NCBI RefSeq assembly: GCF_035222275.1
Contig: NC_085881.1
Span: forward strand, 1,054,001 to 1,118,000
Direction of reading: 5' to 3'
Length of the DNA stretch: 64,000 bases
Source of the DNA: Podospora bellae-mahoneyi
Taxonomy: Eukaryota > Ascomycota > Sordariomycetes > Sordariales > Podosporaceae
Made by a program: the position numbers and the translations under genes. Positions 1 to 12,541 of the stretch are shown piece by piece. Every line of letters begins with the position of its first letter. The stretch's first letter is position 1. Under the pieces are notes generated by a model, which saw only the letters and a list, made by a program, of their open reading frames with translations, was not told the DNA's origin and made no database searches.

Positions 1-259
1 GGGTGGTCCGTGAACGTCCAGCAACGCGACACCCCTGTAAATTTTTGCCTTGGCCCGCCGAGCCTTGTTAAGTTGTTGCACCCCTGCACACCTCCTTTGC
101 CCGGCGGCAGACAATCTACTACCTCTCCATCTCCATACCCACCGACAATCACTTTTCCATCGAAGGCGACGACTCTTCCTACCAGCATCATCACCCCACC
201 GACTGGCTTTTGCGCCGCCATCGCCATCGTCAACCCCCGCGAAAGCGCAGTCGCCCATC

Positions 260-3200
260 ATGGCCGACATCAAAATCGACGCCAAGGTCTTCCAGGAGCG
301 CATCTCGCATTTTGTCAACGCCTGGAAGGCCGACAAGCGCTCCGGCGACGCGCTATTCAATGGCGCCTCGTCCATCCTCATCCTGATGGGCAAGGTCACG
401 GAGGAGCCCGAGCTCTACAAAAATAATGCCATGCACGTAAGTTTATCAACATTGCCCCGGATTGTAGCTTGCGCCCTCTGACAACAAGCTCTGCAGTTTT
501 GGCTCCTCGGCTACGAGTTTCCAACGACATTGATGCTCCTAACTACCGATACCCTCTACATTCTCACGACTCAGAAGAAAGGTCAGCTTGATTGATCTCC
601 GGCTCGTTTGCCACCTGTTTGTGCGCTGACACTGCCTACAGCCAAATACCTGGACCAGATCAAGGGCGGCCGGTTCCCCGTCGAGGTGCTTGTCAAGGGC
701 AAGGACGCGGCCGAAAACGAGAGGCACTTTATCAAAATCACAGATGCCATCAAGGCAGCAGGGGTGAGTCATCACGCGCCTGAGTTCGTATGTCTGTTTT
801 CGGAGCTAACGAGCCATGGTTACAGAAGAAGGTCGGTGTGCTTACCAAAGACACCTCCAGCGGCCCGTTCATCGATGAGTGGAAGAAGATTTATGCCGAC
901 AACTGCAAAGATGTGGAACAGGTCGAGATCGCTCCTGCACTCTCCACCGCTGCCTTCTCTGTGAAGGACGAGGCAGAGCTCCGCGCCATGCGTAGCTCAT
1001 CCAAGGCCTGCGTGGCCCTTTTGACCCCGTACTTCCTCGACGAAATGTCCAACATCCTCGATCAAGACAAGAAGATCAAGCACAGCGCCTTGGCCGACAA
1101 GGTGTACAACAAATTGGAGGACGAGAATTTCTGGAAGTCTGTCCAGCTTCCCAATCGCCAGAAATTACCGAGCGATTTTGACCCAGAACAGCTTGACTGG
1201 GTCTTGGGTCCTATTGTGCAGAGCGGCGGAAAATTCGACCTCAAGTGGCAGCAGGACTCAGACGACGAGATCCTCCACCCTGGTATCATCATTGCGGCCA
1301 TGGGCCTGAGATACAAGTCATACTGCTCGCAGATTGCCAGAACCTTTATGGTGGACCCCAACAAGTCCCAGGAGAGCAACTACAAGTTTTTGCTCTCTGT
1401 TCACAACATGATCCTGAAGGGGATCCGGGACGGGGTGGTGGTCAAGGATGTCTACTCCAAGGCTCTTGGCTTGATCAAATCAAAGAAGCCCGAGCTCGAG
1501 AAGCATTTCTTGAAGAATGTGGGCTACGGAATTGGTCTTGAGAACAAGGACCCCACTTTGGTTCTCAACGCCAAGAACCAAAGGACTCTGCGGGATGGCA
1601 TGACACTTGTCATCACCACTGGATTCAGCGACATTCAGAACCCCAACCCACAGGATAAGAATAGCAAGACTTACTCCTTGGTTCTCACCGACACAGTCCG
1701 CGTCACCGCTGCAGAGCCAGTGGTGTTCACAGGCGAGGCTCCCGTGGAGGTTGATGCTACCTCTTTCTTCTTCAAAGACGAGGATGAGGCTCAGCCAACC
1801 CCCAAAAAGGAAAAGAGAGACTCGCGAGTCGGTGCTGTTGCTACTAAGAACATCACTAGCACTCGCCTGCGCTCTGAACGCAACACGGCGGTGGATGACG
1901 ACGCTGAAAAGAGGCGTCGCGCTCATCAAAAGGAGCTTTCAGCAAAGAAGCAGGCCGAGGGTTTGGCCAAGTATGCCGAGTCCACGGCCGATCAAAACGG
2001 CGTAGAGGTGAAGAAGTTCAAGCGCTTCGAGTCGTACAAGCGCGATAACCAGTTTCCACCCAAGGTCAGGGATATGGGCATTGTTATTGACCAAAAGAAC
2101 GCCACCATCGTTCTGCCAGTGATGGGCAGACCCGTTCCGTTCCACGTCAATACCATCAAGAATGCCAGCAAGAGTGATGAAGGCGAGTGGTCATTCCTGC
2201 GCATCAACTTCCTGTCACCTGGTCAGGGTGTTGGACGCAAGGATGATCAGCCATTCGAGGATGCCTCGGCTCACTTCGTCAGAAGCTTGACCTTCCGTTC
2301 GACTGATGGTGATCGGTATACCGACATTGCCAACCAAATTGCCAACCTCAAGCGCGAGGCCGTCAAGAAGGAGCAGGAGAAGAAGGACCTGGAGGATGTT
2401 ATCGAGCAGGACAAGCTGGTTGAGATAAGAAGTAAGAGGATTTCGCTTTTGACTACTGTGACTGCCACTAACCTGTGTTTCAGACCGCCGCCCCGCTGTT
2501 TTGGATAACGTCTTCATTCGGCCGGCCATGGAAGGCAAGCGTGTGCCAGGTAAGGTAGAGATTCACCAGAACGGTCTCCGCTACCAGTCACCATTGAGCA
2601 CCACCCAACGTGTCGACATTCTCTTCTCCAACGTCCGCCACCTGTTTTTCCAGCCCTGCGAGCACGAGTTGATTGTCATCATCCACGTCCACCTCAAGGA
2701 CCCCATCCTCTTCGGCAAGAAGAAGACAAAGGATGTGCAGTTTTATCGTGAAGCCACCGATATCCAGTTTGACGAAACCGGCAATAGGAAGCGGAAGTAC
2801 AGGTATGGTGACGAGGACGAATTCGAAGCCGAGCAGGAGGAGCGCCGTCGTCGCAACGAGCTCGATAGGCTGTTTAAGAGCTTTGCCGACAAGATAGCCG
2901 AAGCGGGCAAGAACGAGGGATTGGAAGTGGACATGCCGCTCCGCGAGATAGGATTCAATGGCGTGCCCTTCCGTAGTAACGTGTACATCCAGCCCACGAC
3001 CGAGTGTCTGATCCAGATCACGGAACCGCCATTCATGGTCATCACGCTGGACGACATTGAAATCGCCCATCTGGAACGTGTGCAATACGGTCTCAAGAAC
3101 TTTGATCTGGTCTTTATCTTTAAGGACTTTACTCGACCGCCAGCGCACATCAACACCATCCCGGTTGAGTCGCTCGAGGACGTGAAAGAGTTTCTGGACT

Positions 3201-3595
3201 CCGTTAACATCGCCTACTCGGAGGGTCCCCTGAACCTCAACTGGTCGGTCATCATGAAGACCGTCACGGCAGACACGCACCAGTTCTTTTTGGACGGCGG
3301 CTGGGGTTTCCTCCAGAACGACTCGGACGAGGAGGGCGGGTCTGACGAGGAGGAGGAGGAGTCGGCGTTTGAGATTAGCGAGTCGGAGCTGGATGTTGCC
3401 AGCGAGTCGAGCGAGGAGGACTCGGACTTTGACAGTAATGCGTCTGCCGAGGCTAGTGATGAGGCGGAGATGTCTGATGAGGAGGAGGGGGAGGATTGGG
3501 ATGAGCTGGAGAAGAAGGCGAGGAAGAGGGATAGGGAGAGTGGGTTGGAGGAGGAGGATAATAAGAAGGGGACCAAGAAGCAGAAGAGAAGGTAA
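260..3595 (+). CDS. SPT16: SPT16, large subunit of the FACT histone chaperone
   Basis: FACT moves and rebuilds nucleosomes ahead of and behind RNA and DNA polymerases in the nucleus; Spt16 works with Pob3. Exons by splice signals: 260-436, 497-581, 642-763, 826-2431, 2484-3595. These join in frame to 1033 aa, the usual length for fungal Spt16. In order I see the N-terminal aminopeptidase-like domain (about 1-450), with a pita-bread fold that has lost peptidase function in this family; a charged linker rich in KKEKRDSR-type residues; the conserved block reading [17 protein letters not shown] across the last intron; a PH-like middle domain; and a very acidic C-terminal tail of Asp/Glu/Ser runs ending KKQKRR, which binds H2A-H2B in known FACT. 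The start ATG at 260 opens [11 protein letters not shown] and is the first in this frame. The next gene is convergent. Identity is secure. Confidence 0.96.
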
Positions 3596-4164
3596 ATTTG
3601 GATGGGGTAAAGGAGAGAGAAAGGGGAAAAGAAAAACTGGTGATGATGATGGTTTGGACTTCTATTTTTTTTTTTTGATGGGGTCTTTAGCAGGTTATCG
3701 TCTATTGACTGGTCTGGTTCTGTTGAAGGGATAGGGAAGTGGGGTACCAACAAAGTGTATATGTATTTTTCTAGGCTTTTTCTTTTTAGTAAAAACGGAA
3801 AGGAAAGGTTTTTTTTCATTGTCTTAATTTGATAACCTACCTTGTCACCCTTTTCTATCTTGTTGGACACAGAATGGCATGGCTGGGGTGGTCCAGGCAA
3901 CAAGGCGATGAGTTCGCATCTTGGGGTTTGTATAGCAAGCAGCTTGTCTAGCTAGGTAGTGTTGGTTATTGTATGACTATTTTGCATGAAATTTCCCTTC
4001 CCTCATTGTGACCATTATCGCCATGTAGACCTATGTGCGTGCAAAGTAAATCGTAAAAAGCAAATGGCCAGCAAATATAAAACAGTCAGGTAATTACCAC
4101 CATCCTTGAACAAGATTATCCACCAACATGTCAGCACCACAGAGATCTTGCTGTTCCAAATGTT
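3596..4164. other. Intergenic, convergent 3' ends
   Basis: 569 bp between the stops of SPT16 (+) and the OB-fold gene (-). It holds A- and T-runs (for example a T-run near 3666) as expected of 3' UTRs. I see no further gene. Confidence 0.7.
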
Positions 4165-6104
4165 TCACCACTCCACACCCAGCACACACAACCTCCCCAC
4201 CCTCGGCGACCACCCAAACGTCAGCGTCACTCTCGAATACAACAGCCGCTCCTCCACGTCCCTCAGCGAATCGTTATCAAGCCTAGTCAGCACCTTCCAC
4301 GACTCATAACTCTGCTTTGCCACCACCTCCTGCGGCTGGAGATCATCAAACGGGTCGTCCAAATCATCCAGGTCGTCAAAAATGTCGTCTCCAAGGAAGT
4401 GCTTTTCGTACTCGATCTCAACACTGTCGCTTTTCTCCTTTTTGATGCTCACATCACCATTGTCATCCCCGTTCTTGACAGCGACGACACCTCTATCAGC
4501 GTGAGAGTCGTCGGCCAGTTCTGAAAACACATGCGTAGCCTGCGTGTGTACAGCTTCGGCTGGGGCAGTGTTGTTATTCCCGAATAGGAGTTCAGTCCAC
4601 GCTCTATCACTCCAGATCAGTTTCCCTGCTGCCACGGAGCCGGTCTCGTCTGTCAAGGAGCCGATGATCTTTGGGTTGAGGGAGAGCTCGTGTGTTTTGA
4701 GGCAGTTTTTGCAGGTGGCGTTGGCGTTGTGGGAGTAGAGGGGGATGTTGCAGCTGAGCAGCAAAGGTGTCAGTATACTTGAGTGGAAGGGATGGGGGAG
4801 GTGATCAAGGGGTAAAATAAAGTGTAGGAAATGAGTTCACAAAAGGGTAAGTGAAGATGCGAGCCTACCATTCGAAGCAGCAGAGCTGTCGCTTCCTGCA
4901 TTGCTCCACAATCGACACCCCCGTGATCAACAGGTTGAGTTTGCCTGTGAAAACTACCTCTGGTACTTCGCGGACATACTCATCAATGTCTGCCAGCGTA
5001 TAGAGCGTCCGGCCAGGCCCGTGAATAGCAGCGTCAACATCCCAAATGTCAACCGGGAAGGGGATATGGACGCTTTCTTTTCTCGTGCGAGCGGCAGCCA
5101 TGTGTCGAAGCCAGTCAGCATCCGGAAAGTCAGGGTCGACCTCGACCATAGAACTCGATCCGATGCCAAGTTCCACCAGTCCATTGCTCCTGATAGAGTG
5201 CTTCAAGATTGGGTTCGTGATGAGAAGAATGGTCTGGTTGGCGACCCAGGATTTGGCCGAGGACACCTTGTCCTCCCAGAGTTTGAGCACACAGTTGTTG
5301 CATGTCTCGTCAAAGACTCGAACTTCGATCAACTCCAGATCTTTCTGCTTGTCCTTGGACCAAACCGTCAAACGTGGGCCGGCACTAAAGACGCATACCA
5401 GAATATGGGCGTCCTGGTTGTCATCATACCCGCTGCTGATGTAGGCTTTGAGACTCATGAGACCAGGAACCTGAGATAAATTGATGAAGTTATCGTAGTT
5501 CAAAGGCACACGGCAAAGCTCGGTGGTGTCTTGCGATGGATTGCTTTCGTTGTGGAATCTGATACAGGATGTAGACCCTGCAGAGGGATGAATGGAGATC
5601 ATCAACGAGACGAATGGGATTCGAAAATTAGAATAGGCTACGTGTGCTGCCGAGTAATCGGCCACAAAGCCAGTCCAGACAGTTACGAGGGTGCCGAGTT
5701 TGAGAAAGTCTTGATCAGAGCCCGAGCTTAGGAGTTTGAGCTGCCATGTATATCAGAACTGACCATGTACTGATGCATAGGGTACTCACGAGGACAACGC
5801 CAGTGTCATCTTTGACGATCAGCGTGTGAAAGTTCTCTGGGAGCGCAGAGCGGCCTCTTCCTCTTCCATGTGTGGCGGCAGAAAAGTTCACGATCCTCGC
5901 CTTGAACCGAACCTTGGCAGGTCCAGGTTGAAGTTCAGCAATAGTGACTTCCTCGTAGACGCCCTTTGGTCGCCAGGATTGTGTAAGTGGTCGGCGAGCT
6001 GCCTCAATCTCGGCCTGCGTAAAAGCCTCGTTCTCAGGATTGTGAGGTTTGCAAGACCTAGAGGGGGTCGAGTCTTTGTGGTAGAAGGATTGTATCGACG
6101 ACAT
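4165..6104 (-). CDS. OB-fold/zinc-ribbon ssDNA-binding-like protein (RPA1/MEIOB-like)
   Basis: Three exons (6104-5790, 5740-4869, 4753-4165) join in frame to 591 aa. The start MSSIQSFYHKD at 6104 is preferred; an in-frame upstream ATG at 6248 would add 48 unlikely residues. Residues about 45-115 (VRFKARIVNFSA ... FHTLIVKDDTGVVL) look like a first OB fold; a middle region with VRVFDETCNNCVLKLWEDKV looks like a second OB strand set. Near the exon 2/3 junction is a Cys cluster (CRKRQLCCFECC ... CKNC) that fits the zinc ribbon inserted in OB-fold C of RPA1 and of the meiotic RPA1 relative MEIOB. The C-terminus is acidic (DDIFDDLDDLDDPFDDL). Family knowledge would place it on single-stranded DNA, possibly in meiotic recombination; that role is inference. 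It could also be another fungal OB-fold protein. The fold is moderately sure, the orthology is not. Confidence 0.6.
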
Positions 6105-6511
6105 GGTTTGTGTATGACGGCAGCTAACGGCCTTGTACGAATACGATTGGTAAGTATGCCGACAAAATGATATTAAGGTATAAGAGCGAGCAAAATGCTC
6201 TTGGAATTGGTGAAAATGCTGTGTGGGCTTCCCATGAAGCAGGGCCACATAAGCCCTGCCCGTGTGTTCCTTCCTCGCCTTCTCATAATCTCAGTAGGCC
6301 CTTCCTCGCCCTCTCATCCGGAATTCCAGGAGCTCCTTCCGCCTCGCAAGCTAGGCAGGCACATAACATCACTCAAGTTTCCGACTTTTTGGGAATGGAC
6401 GAGGGTAAGTCCACATGAAACAGAAACCTCGAACTTGTCACGTTCAACGCTAGGTAAGTGTTCTACACAAATGTTGACCCCAAACTCCATCCCAAATCCC
6501 CCGACAAATGC
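6105..6511. other. Promoter region of the OB-fold gene
   Basis: 407 bp between the start of the OB-fold gene and the stop of the acyl-CoA ligase, both on the minus strand. I see no separate gene or clear control site. Confidence 0.6.
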
Positions 6512-8307
6512 TCAAGCCAGCTTGGATGCCTTGGGCGCACTGTCGCCCACCTCCTTCGCCGCACGCTCCCGCAGAATCTTGCGGAGAATTTTGCCAGACT
6601 AAAATCATCGTCAATATTCATCTTCATCGATGTGGGATATGATTCACTTACCGGATTCTTTGGAATCTCGGCCACAAACACAACACCACCCTTTAACCGC
6701 TTATAACGAGTAACCTTGCCCTCCATCCACTTGGCAACGTCCTGCTCCGAAGCCTTCGATGTTGGATTCCGCACAATGTACGCCCGCGGCAGCTCTTCAC
6801 CGTTGATCGTTACCCCAACAACAGCAGCATCATTCACGTCTGGGTTCTCAAGAAGAAGAGCCTCCAGCTCTGCTGGTGCAACCTGGTTACCCTTGACCTT
6901 GATCAGCTCCTTGGAGCGGTCCACGATGTGGAAGATACCACCGGGCTCATACTTCTCCACGTACGAGATGTCACCGGTCTTGAGCCAACGAGTCCCATCG
7001 CCGTCGACCACGATAGTATCGGCAGTCTGTTCAGGCTTGTTCCAATAGCCACGCATCAGAGTGGGACCCGACACCCAGAGTTCACCTCGCTCGCCAGCCT
7101 TGGTGATTTCTGTCTTTCCATCCAGAGCCATGAGCTTTGCCTTACAGTTGGGGTTCATCTCACCCACACCACCGGAGGAACCCTCGGTGCTGTTAGGATC
7201 CCAGGCCATTGCCGTGCAGGTGACCTCGGTCATTCCCCATCCCTGGCGGATGTAGTCGGCATTTGGAAGCATCTTTTCAACTTCTCTGGCGACCTCAAGG
7301 CCCAACGGGGCCGCTCCAGATCCTATGCTCTCGACACTGGAAAGGTCGAACTTCTTGGCCGCAGGGTGCTTGGCAAAGGCGATGACGATTGGGGGTACGC
7401 AAGCCAGGGTGGTGATGCGAAACTTTTGGATATACGTGAGAAGCTTCACAAAATCAAAGCCTTGCATGATGTATACTGGGGTACGGAGGTACGGCATGGT
7501 GGCGACGAAGTATGTCTGACCGTATGCGTGATAGAGTGGAAGGAAGCAGACCATCCGGGCTCGCTTCTGCTTCTCTTGAAATTGGGGATCCAGGTTGTTG
7601 ATGTAGACGACGCCGACACTGTTGGCAACATAGGAATAATGAGTGATCATGACACCCTTGGGCACTCCCGTCGTCCCGCTGCTGTAGTTGAGGCAGCAGA
7701 GAGTATTCTCTGGGTCAGCAGGCTCCTGCCACGACCACTTCTCAGCCTGTGAGCGATTGCCAACAAGCAGCTCGGTCCAGTGTCGGGCCCCTTCCGCCTT
7801 CCCCTGAACACCTGGGCTCGGGTTCGTGGAAGCAATCAACTCGGGAGCGACAGGGGTGTTACCGCCAAGGATGAAGACGCGATCTCTGGGCAGTCCGGCC
7901 TCCTTTGCCGCTTCAAGGCCCGTCTTCAGAGCTGCCTCGGCAACAAACATGTAACTGGCGCCACTATCGCGAAGCTGATAGGCGAGTTCTCTTGTCACCA
8001 TGGTTGGGTTGGCACCAGTGAAGATGCCACCCGCCATGAGAACGCCGAGGAAAATCGAGGGGAAGAAAATGTTGTTGCCCGAGAAGATCAAGACTCGTTC
8101 GCCAGTCTTCAAGCCGGCCTTTTGCAGGCCCAGGGCCACCCTCTTCGAGAGGAGTCGGTAGTCACTGAGGGTGATGTAGTTGCTGTCGGGGTTCTCGGGG
8201 TCGATAAACGACTTTGTATCCGCGAGAGGTTCGGTTGCTGAGCCAAAGATCCATTTCTGTAGGGAGCTGCGTGGAATATCAACCGTCCATCTTGAGTTGA
8301 TCACCAT
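6512..8307 (-). CDS. 4CL-type acyl-CoA ligase (AMP-binding enzyme)
   Basis: Activates a carboxylic acid to the acyl-AMP and then to the CoA thioester. Exons 8307-6652 and 6598-6512 give 580 aa. Motifs in order: the P-loop YSSGTTGVPKGVMITH (about 195-210), the A5 motif GWGMTEVTC, GERGELWVSGPTLMRGYW, the hinge and A8 block TGDISYVEKY / IVDRSKELIKVKGNQVAPAELE, and the C-terminal catalytic Lys block PSGKILRKILRE formed across the single intron. This places it with 4-coumarate/phenylacetate/medium-chain acyl-CoA ligases; the substrate cannot be read. The protein ends ...KASKLA: the tripeptide SKL is followed by one Ala, so it is not a canonical PTS1 although many relatives are peroxisomal. A CCGAGG core lies 161 bp upstream of the ATG. 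The enzyme class is sure; substrate and location are not. Confidence 0.92.
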
Positions 8308-9570
8308 TTTGGGCGGTTACTGGTTGGCTATGGGTCGGAGTTCGAGTAACAAAAGGAGGAGGAGAACGGTTAACGGAACGGTGAGGAGGACGGAGATGAG
8401 CCGAACGCCAATATGTATAAACGCCAAAATGATTCACGATATCCACTCGCAATGTTCTTGAAGCAATCCGAGGAAGTTGTGCAACTTGACCGGGGGGGAG
8501 GGGGCAGCTGGGTTTATTAACGAGAAACGGGTTGACCGCCCGCCACGGAACACGTTTGTCGAGGGCCCCTAATATATACCCCAACTTGGTGTATGTCTGG
8601 TTCGGACGGGACGGTGGGCTAGGGAGACGTTCGCCGGTTCGCCCGAAATCCGTCTTGTTTCCATGACTCTCATATTCGAGGGAAGGGGACGAGCTGAGGG
8701 GAGCTATGGTCGGCTTCCCTACAAAGGTGGGGGTGCGCAGAAGTGCCAGAGATCTGGAGGAAGTGGAAGCTTGGAGCTTCAACATCCTGGAAGGTGCTGT
8801 GACTAGGAAAATTATTGATGTTGCGATTGGACGCCTTTGTTGGAGAAGGAGGATGGCGGTTGGGGAGCGGGACCCCATCCCCGCGTTTTGCAAGGACCAG
8901 CTTCCCCGCAGAATGAATGGATACCGAGGTTCGAGACCGATTTGGCGACACGGAGCAAGACGGTGTTAGATTGAGGACTGTTTGCCTAGGTATGGATAGA
9001 CAGATAGATGTCTTTGTCAGAATCGCGATTATGGAAGAGGCGGAAACTTGAAGTCAATCTTCGGGAATGTTCCGACGTTGTCGGCTGGTGGCCGTTATGT
9101 TCGACATCGCATCACCTTCCGACACTGCATCTTGGATGTTGCTCGCCGTGGACGAGAGCTTTATATCGGTTTGGTTACAGCAAATATATGGTGACTGGGA
9201 GCCAAGTTGACTTGGCTGCACCACCGTCCCTCTCTGGTTGAGGGTTGTCGCTAGCCGACAAGTCCACGCCAAACCTCGGATTTTCAACTTGAGATATCTG
9301 AAAGGGTCCGTCCCATTTGTTACACAAGATTCCTATCTGCCCTAACACGGACCGAGCCACAGGAACCGGAGTCAGACGTTGGCACACCGTTGTAGCCAGC
9401 GCAGGATGATTGTTGGTTGCTGGTAGTGGGGTTGGTGTTGGTCATGGAGCTTAAATTCACGTCCAGTCTCAAAACAGTCTCAAAATTATAACGTGCAAAT
9501 GCTGACTACAAGTCAAAGAGCAGACACAGTATGTGTCTGGTGTCAAAAAAAAAATTGGAAAAAGTAATCC
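8308..9570. other. Intergenic upstream of the acyl-CoA ligase
   Basis: About 1.26 kb of promoter and spacer between the ligase start and the tRNA gene. Short open frames here have no recognisable domains. It contains the CCGAGG core at 8468 and another CCTCGG at 9274. Confidence 0.6.
8468..8473. promoter_or_regulatory. CCTCGG-type fatty-acid response core
   Basis: CCGAGG, the reverse complement of CCTCGG, 161 bp upstream of the acyl-CoA ligase ATG. CCTCGG is the core bound by the Aspergillus FarA/FarB Zn2Cys6 regulators of fatty-acid genes. The site is seen; function is inferred from position and gene class. Confidence 0.35.
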
Positions 9571-9651
9571 GACGTGGGCCTGATTCGAACAGACGCTCCC
9601 GAAGGAACAAGATTTCTAGTCTTGCGCATTAGACCACTCTGCCACCACGCC
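9571..9651 (-). tRNA. tRNA-Ser (anticodon AGA)
   Basis: 81 nt on the minus strand. Acceptor arms GGCGTGG / CCACGTC pair with one G-T wobble. The anticodon stem CAAGA/TCTTG encloses loop CTAGAAA, anticodon AGA. A long variable arm (TTCCTTCGGGAGCG) marks a class II tRNA and the T arm carries TTCGAAT with a five-pair stem (GTCTG/CAGGC). No intron. It decodes UCU and, with inosine, UCC/UCA. Confidence 0.95.
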
Positions 9652-9792
9652 TTGTTGATATTCACGTGACTGAAATAGTATTTATGTGTGTCAGAAGCAG
9701 CCTGCATCGGCATCGCCTCTTTGCATCAACCTCCTTTCCAGTCATCTTCAAAAACAACACATTATTTTCCACCCCTCCATTCACATCTCAAA

Positions 9793-12526
9793 TCACATCA
9801 ATGCCCAAAGTCCACACACCCCCGCCACCCCCAGTGTCAACACTCCCACAATCACCCTCCCACCCCCGGAGTCATCACCACCACCCCCGTCCCCTCCCAC
9901 CCCGTCATCAAGAAAATACGCAGCTAATACACCCCCCCAACCGCCAGAAACATCCCCCTGCCTCACTAAACCAACCTGCTCACCATCCCTATAAACCATA
10001 TTCTCCACACTTTTACTCCCCATAGAAAACCACCTCACCCCTTCCATCGTGCCCCTGACAAAAACCATATTCGTCTGACAAACCCCACCCGTCCCCTCAC
10101 ACTGCGGATCATCCCACAAGTTATCATCCATCCCGTTGAAAAACACCCACATTGCCGACCCGTGGATGGTTGTATTGGTCACGTTGTCGAGGTACGCTCC
10201 CCAGGCGCGGAAGCACCTGTCATCACCACCCTTTCCTTGTTTCTCACAATGATGAAATGCTACCTCTCCCTCCCATGGCCCCGGAGCTCGCAAGGAAGTA
10301 CCCTGACCCTGCCAGTAAGGTGATTCAGTCTGTTGCCCTATCACCAGAATATCTCTCGTGTCGAAGAAGCCGTATTGATACAGTACGCAGTGTTCGAAGC
10401 TCGTACCGATCATGGTTACCGGCCCCGAGGTGTGGGAGATGGTCAACCCGCGACCAACGGCTATGTTTTGCGCTGGGACGTTGGGGATCACATCCAGGGC
10501 ATGGTCGGCTGCCCAGCCCCAGATGTTTTCTAGGTAGATGTTTGACGCCGTCGAGGTGATATGCAACAAGGTGTGCGCGGCGAGGCAGGTTGATGGGTTT
10601 GGGTTGGAGCAGGAATCGGTGATGGTTGTGTCGATGCTGCCTCCTACTCTCAGCACGACAGACCAGAGGGAGACATCGGGGAGGGAGATTTGCAGGAGGG
10701 TGGCGCCGGGGGAGATTTCTTGGACTGAAATGAGGATGTCGGATAGCTCTACTGGGCCAGTGACATCGGAATTGGGGGGAGCGGCGATGTGGACGACTGC
10801 TTGGGGGGAGGAGGGGTTGGAGAAAAAGGGACCGGTGCCGGAGATGGTAGATAGGACTTCGCCGACGAGGCGGGTGTTTGGTGGGATCAGGATGGTTGAG
10901 CGGGTGAGGTAAATGCCTCGGGGGAAGAGGACCACGGTATTGCAGCCGGGGGTGGATGCTTTGGCGAGGATAGCGCTGATGGAGGGGCCGTCGTCGTGGG
11001 TGTTGTCTCCGTAAACGGGGTGGGAGGGGTCGGATCTGATGTTGATTATTTGGGAGGGAAGGAACGAGGTGTATTGCGGCAGTGGTTTGGTGAGGTAGGT
11101 TCCTTCTGGGGTGACGAGGGAGGGCTGCCGGGGGGCAGGGTAGGTTTTGGATTCTTGAGAGTCATTAGGCGATCTGGAGTGAGTCTTTGTCAGTTGTGTT
11201 CTTTACCACATCCCCCCTTCCACCTTTCCACCTCTTTTCAGATCAACAAACAGAAAAGACTCACCTATTCCCCATAACCCACACCTGCCCCCTTTTCACA
11301 TTTCCCCTCAGTAACACCTCCCTATCCCCAGTTCTAACAGCCACATTCTCTCCACCACCAACCTCAACCCAATCCAACACCACCCCCTGCCCCTTGTCTC
11401 TCACCATCACTCCCGTCTCACATTCCCTCAAAACAGTATCAACAACCGACACCCCCCCAACCACCTCCCCCTTTTGCCATTCTCCCCCCCTTAAATCCAA
11501 CCCAATCCCACACCCCTCAATTTCCGCCCCTATGATGCTAACCACATACCCCCTCTTCACCCTAATCCCCACCTCCGCCCCCTTAACCTTCACCCCCTTT
11601 AATGTGTATTGCTGATTATTTATTTCCAACCCTATCTGTCCGCCCTCAACCATCACCTCACTAACAACCTTCCCCGACCCACCCCCAAAATCCATCGCCA
11701 CCCCCCTATGCCTCACCCCCTCACCCCTCGGCATCACAATCTTGATGTTGGAGAGACTACTCCCCTGACTTACACTCCATTCGATCCCCCCTGTGACGCT
11801 GGTTACCACCATCTCCAACACAGGGAACAGTGAAACGACTTACTAGCTGCCGTCTCTTTCGGTACAGCAGTCATATCAACCACCACATTGCGGAGGGCGA
11901 TATAAAAGTTCTTGTTGGCGCTGCCTTGGCCTTGATAGGGATCGTAACCAAGCACCACCCTACAAACACAAGTTCATCAGCTCTTCTCCGCCAGCAAAAT
12001 CGGAGCAACCCCATGACAGAACAAGAAATAAACAAGTGCCAGGCACCAGCAAGAGCAAGTCGCCCACTCACGGCCGTGTCCCCAATTCCGGTGCCGCCTT
12101 CAACACCGTCTCCCCAAACACCCCCGGACTCCCGACAAGATAAGTCGACACCAATAACCGCACCGGCTCCGTAATCAGATAAACCCCCGGGGGCAGCGAG
12201 ACATAAGCCGGGAGGGTAGTAACAGTATTGTTCGCCCTGTTCCCGGCTGACACCGCCGCATTGATGCCCTCACTGCTCGACTTCCCTCCCGTCGGATCAG
12301 CCCCAAACTCGACCACGTCCCGATAATACTCGTATGCCTGATCTCCAGCGTAGTAGGGTGTACTCCCGTTTCGGGACATTGAGGCACGCCACCATTTTGG
12401 TGGTGGGTGCTGCTCTTCACCCCCAGAGTGACAATCCTGTCGTTTGTGATGAGCAACAACAGCATCACCAGCTACTACTGATGAGGAGAAAGATGGGAGG
12501 AGGATTAACACGAGGAGAGTTTTCAT
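9793..12526 (-). CDS. GH55 exo-beta-1,3-glucanase-like protein, secreted, probably GPI-anchored
   Basis: GH55 enzymes release glucose or short glucans from beta-1,3-glucan and are built of two pectate-lyase-like beta-helices. Exons 12526-12072, 11959-11844, 11790-11265 and 11173-9793 join in frame to 825 aa, the usual size. The N-terminus MKTLLVLILLPSFSSSVVAG is a signal peptide. The first helix starts near YYRDVVEFGADPTGG; a typical GH55 stretch runs ALRNVVVDMTAVP then RGIEWSVSQGSSLSNI and INNQQYTLKG; the second helix starts near YGDNTHDDGPSI. Several N-glycosylation sequons are present. The C-terminus is a Gly/Asp-rich spacer followed by a hydrophobic tail (VIVGVLTLGVAGVCGLWALM), the pattern of a GPI signal, which suggests action at the cell wall or plasma membrane. 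I did not assign the catalytic acid. Family is secure, anchoring is inferred. Confidence 0.88.
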
Positions 12527-12541
12527 TGTTGATCACCGATA

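Noticed and set aside
9666-10025. Plus-strand Pro/His-rich frames
   Set aside because: Antisense to the end of the GH55 gene, whose C-terminal Gly-rich code yields this composition.
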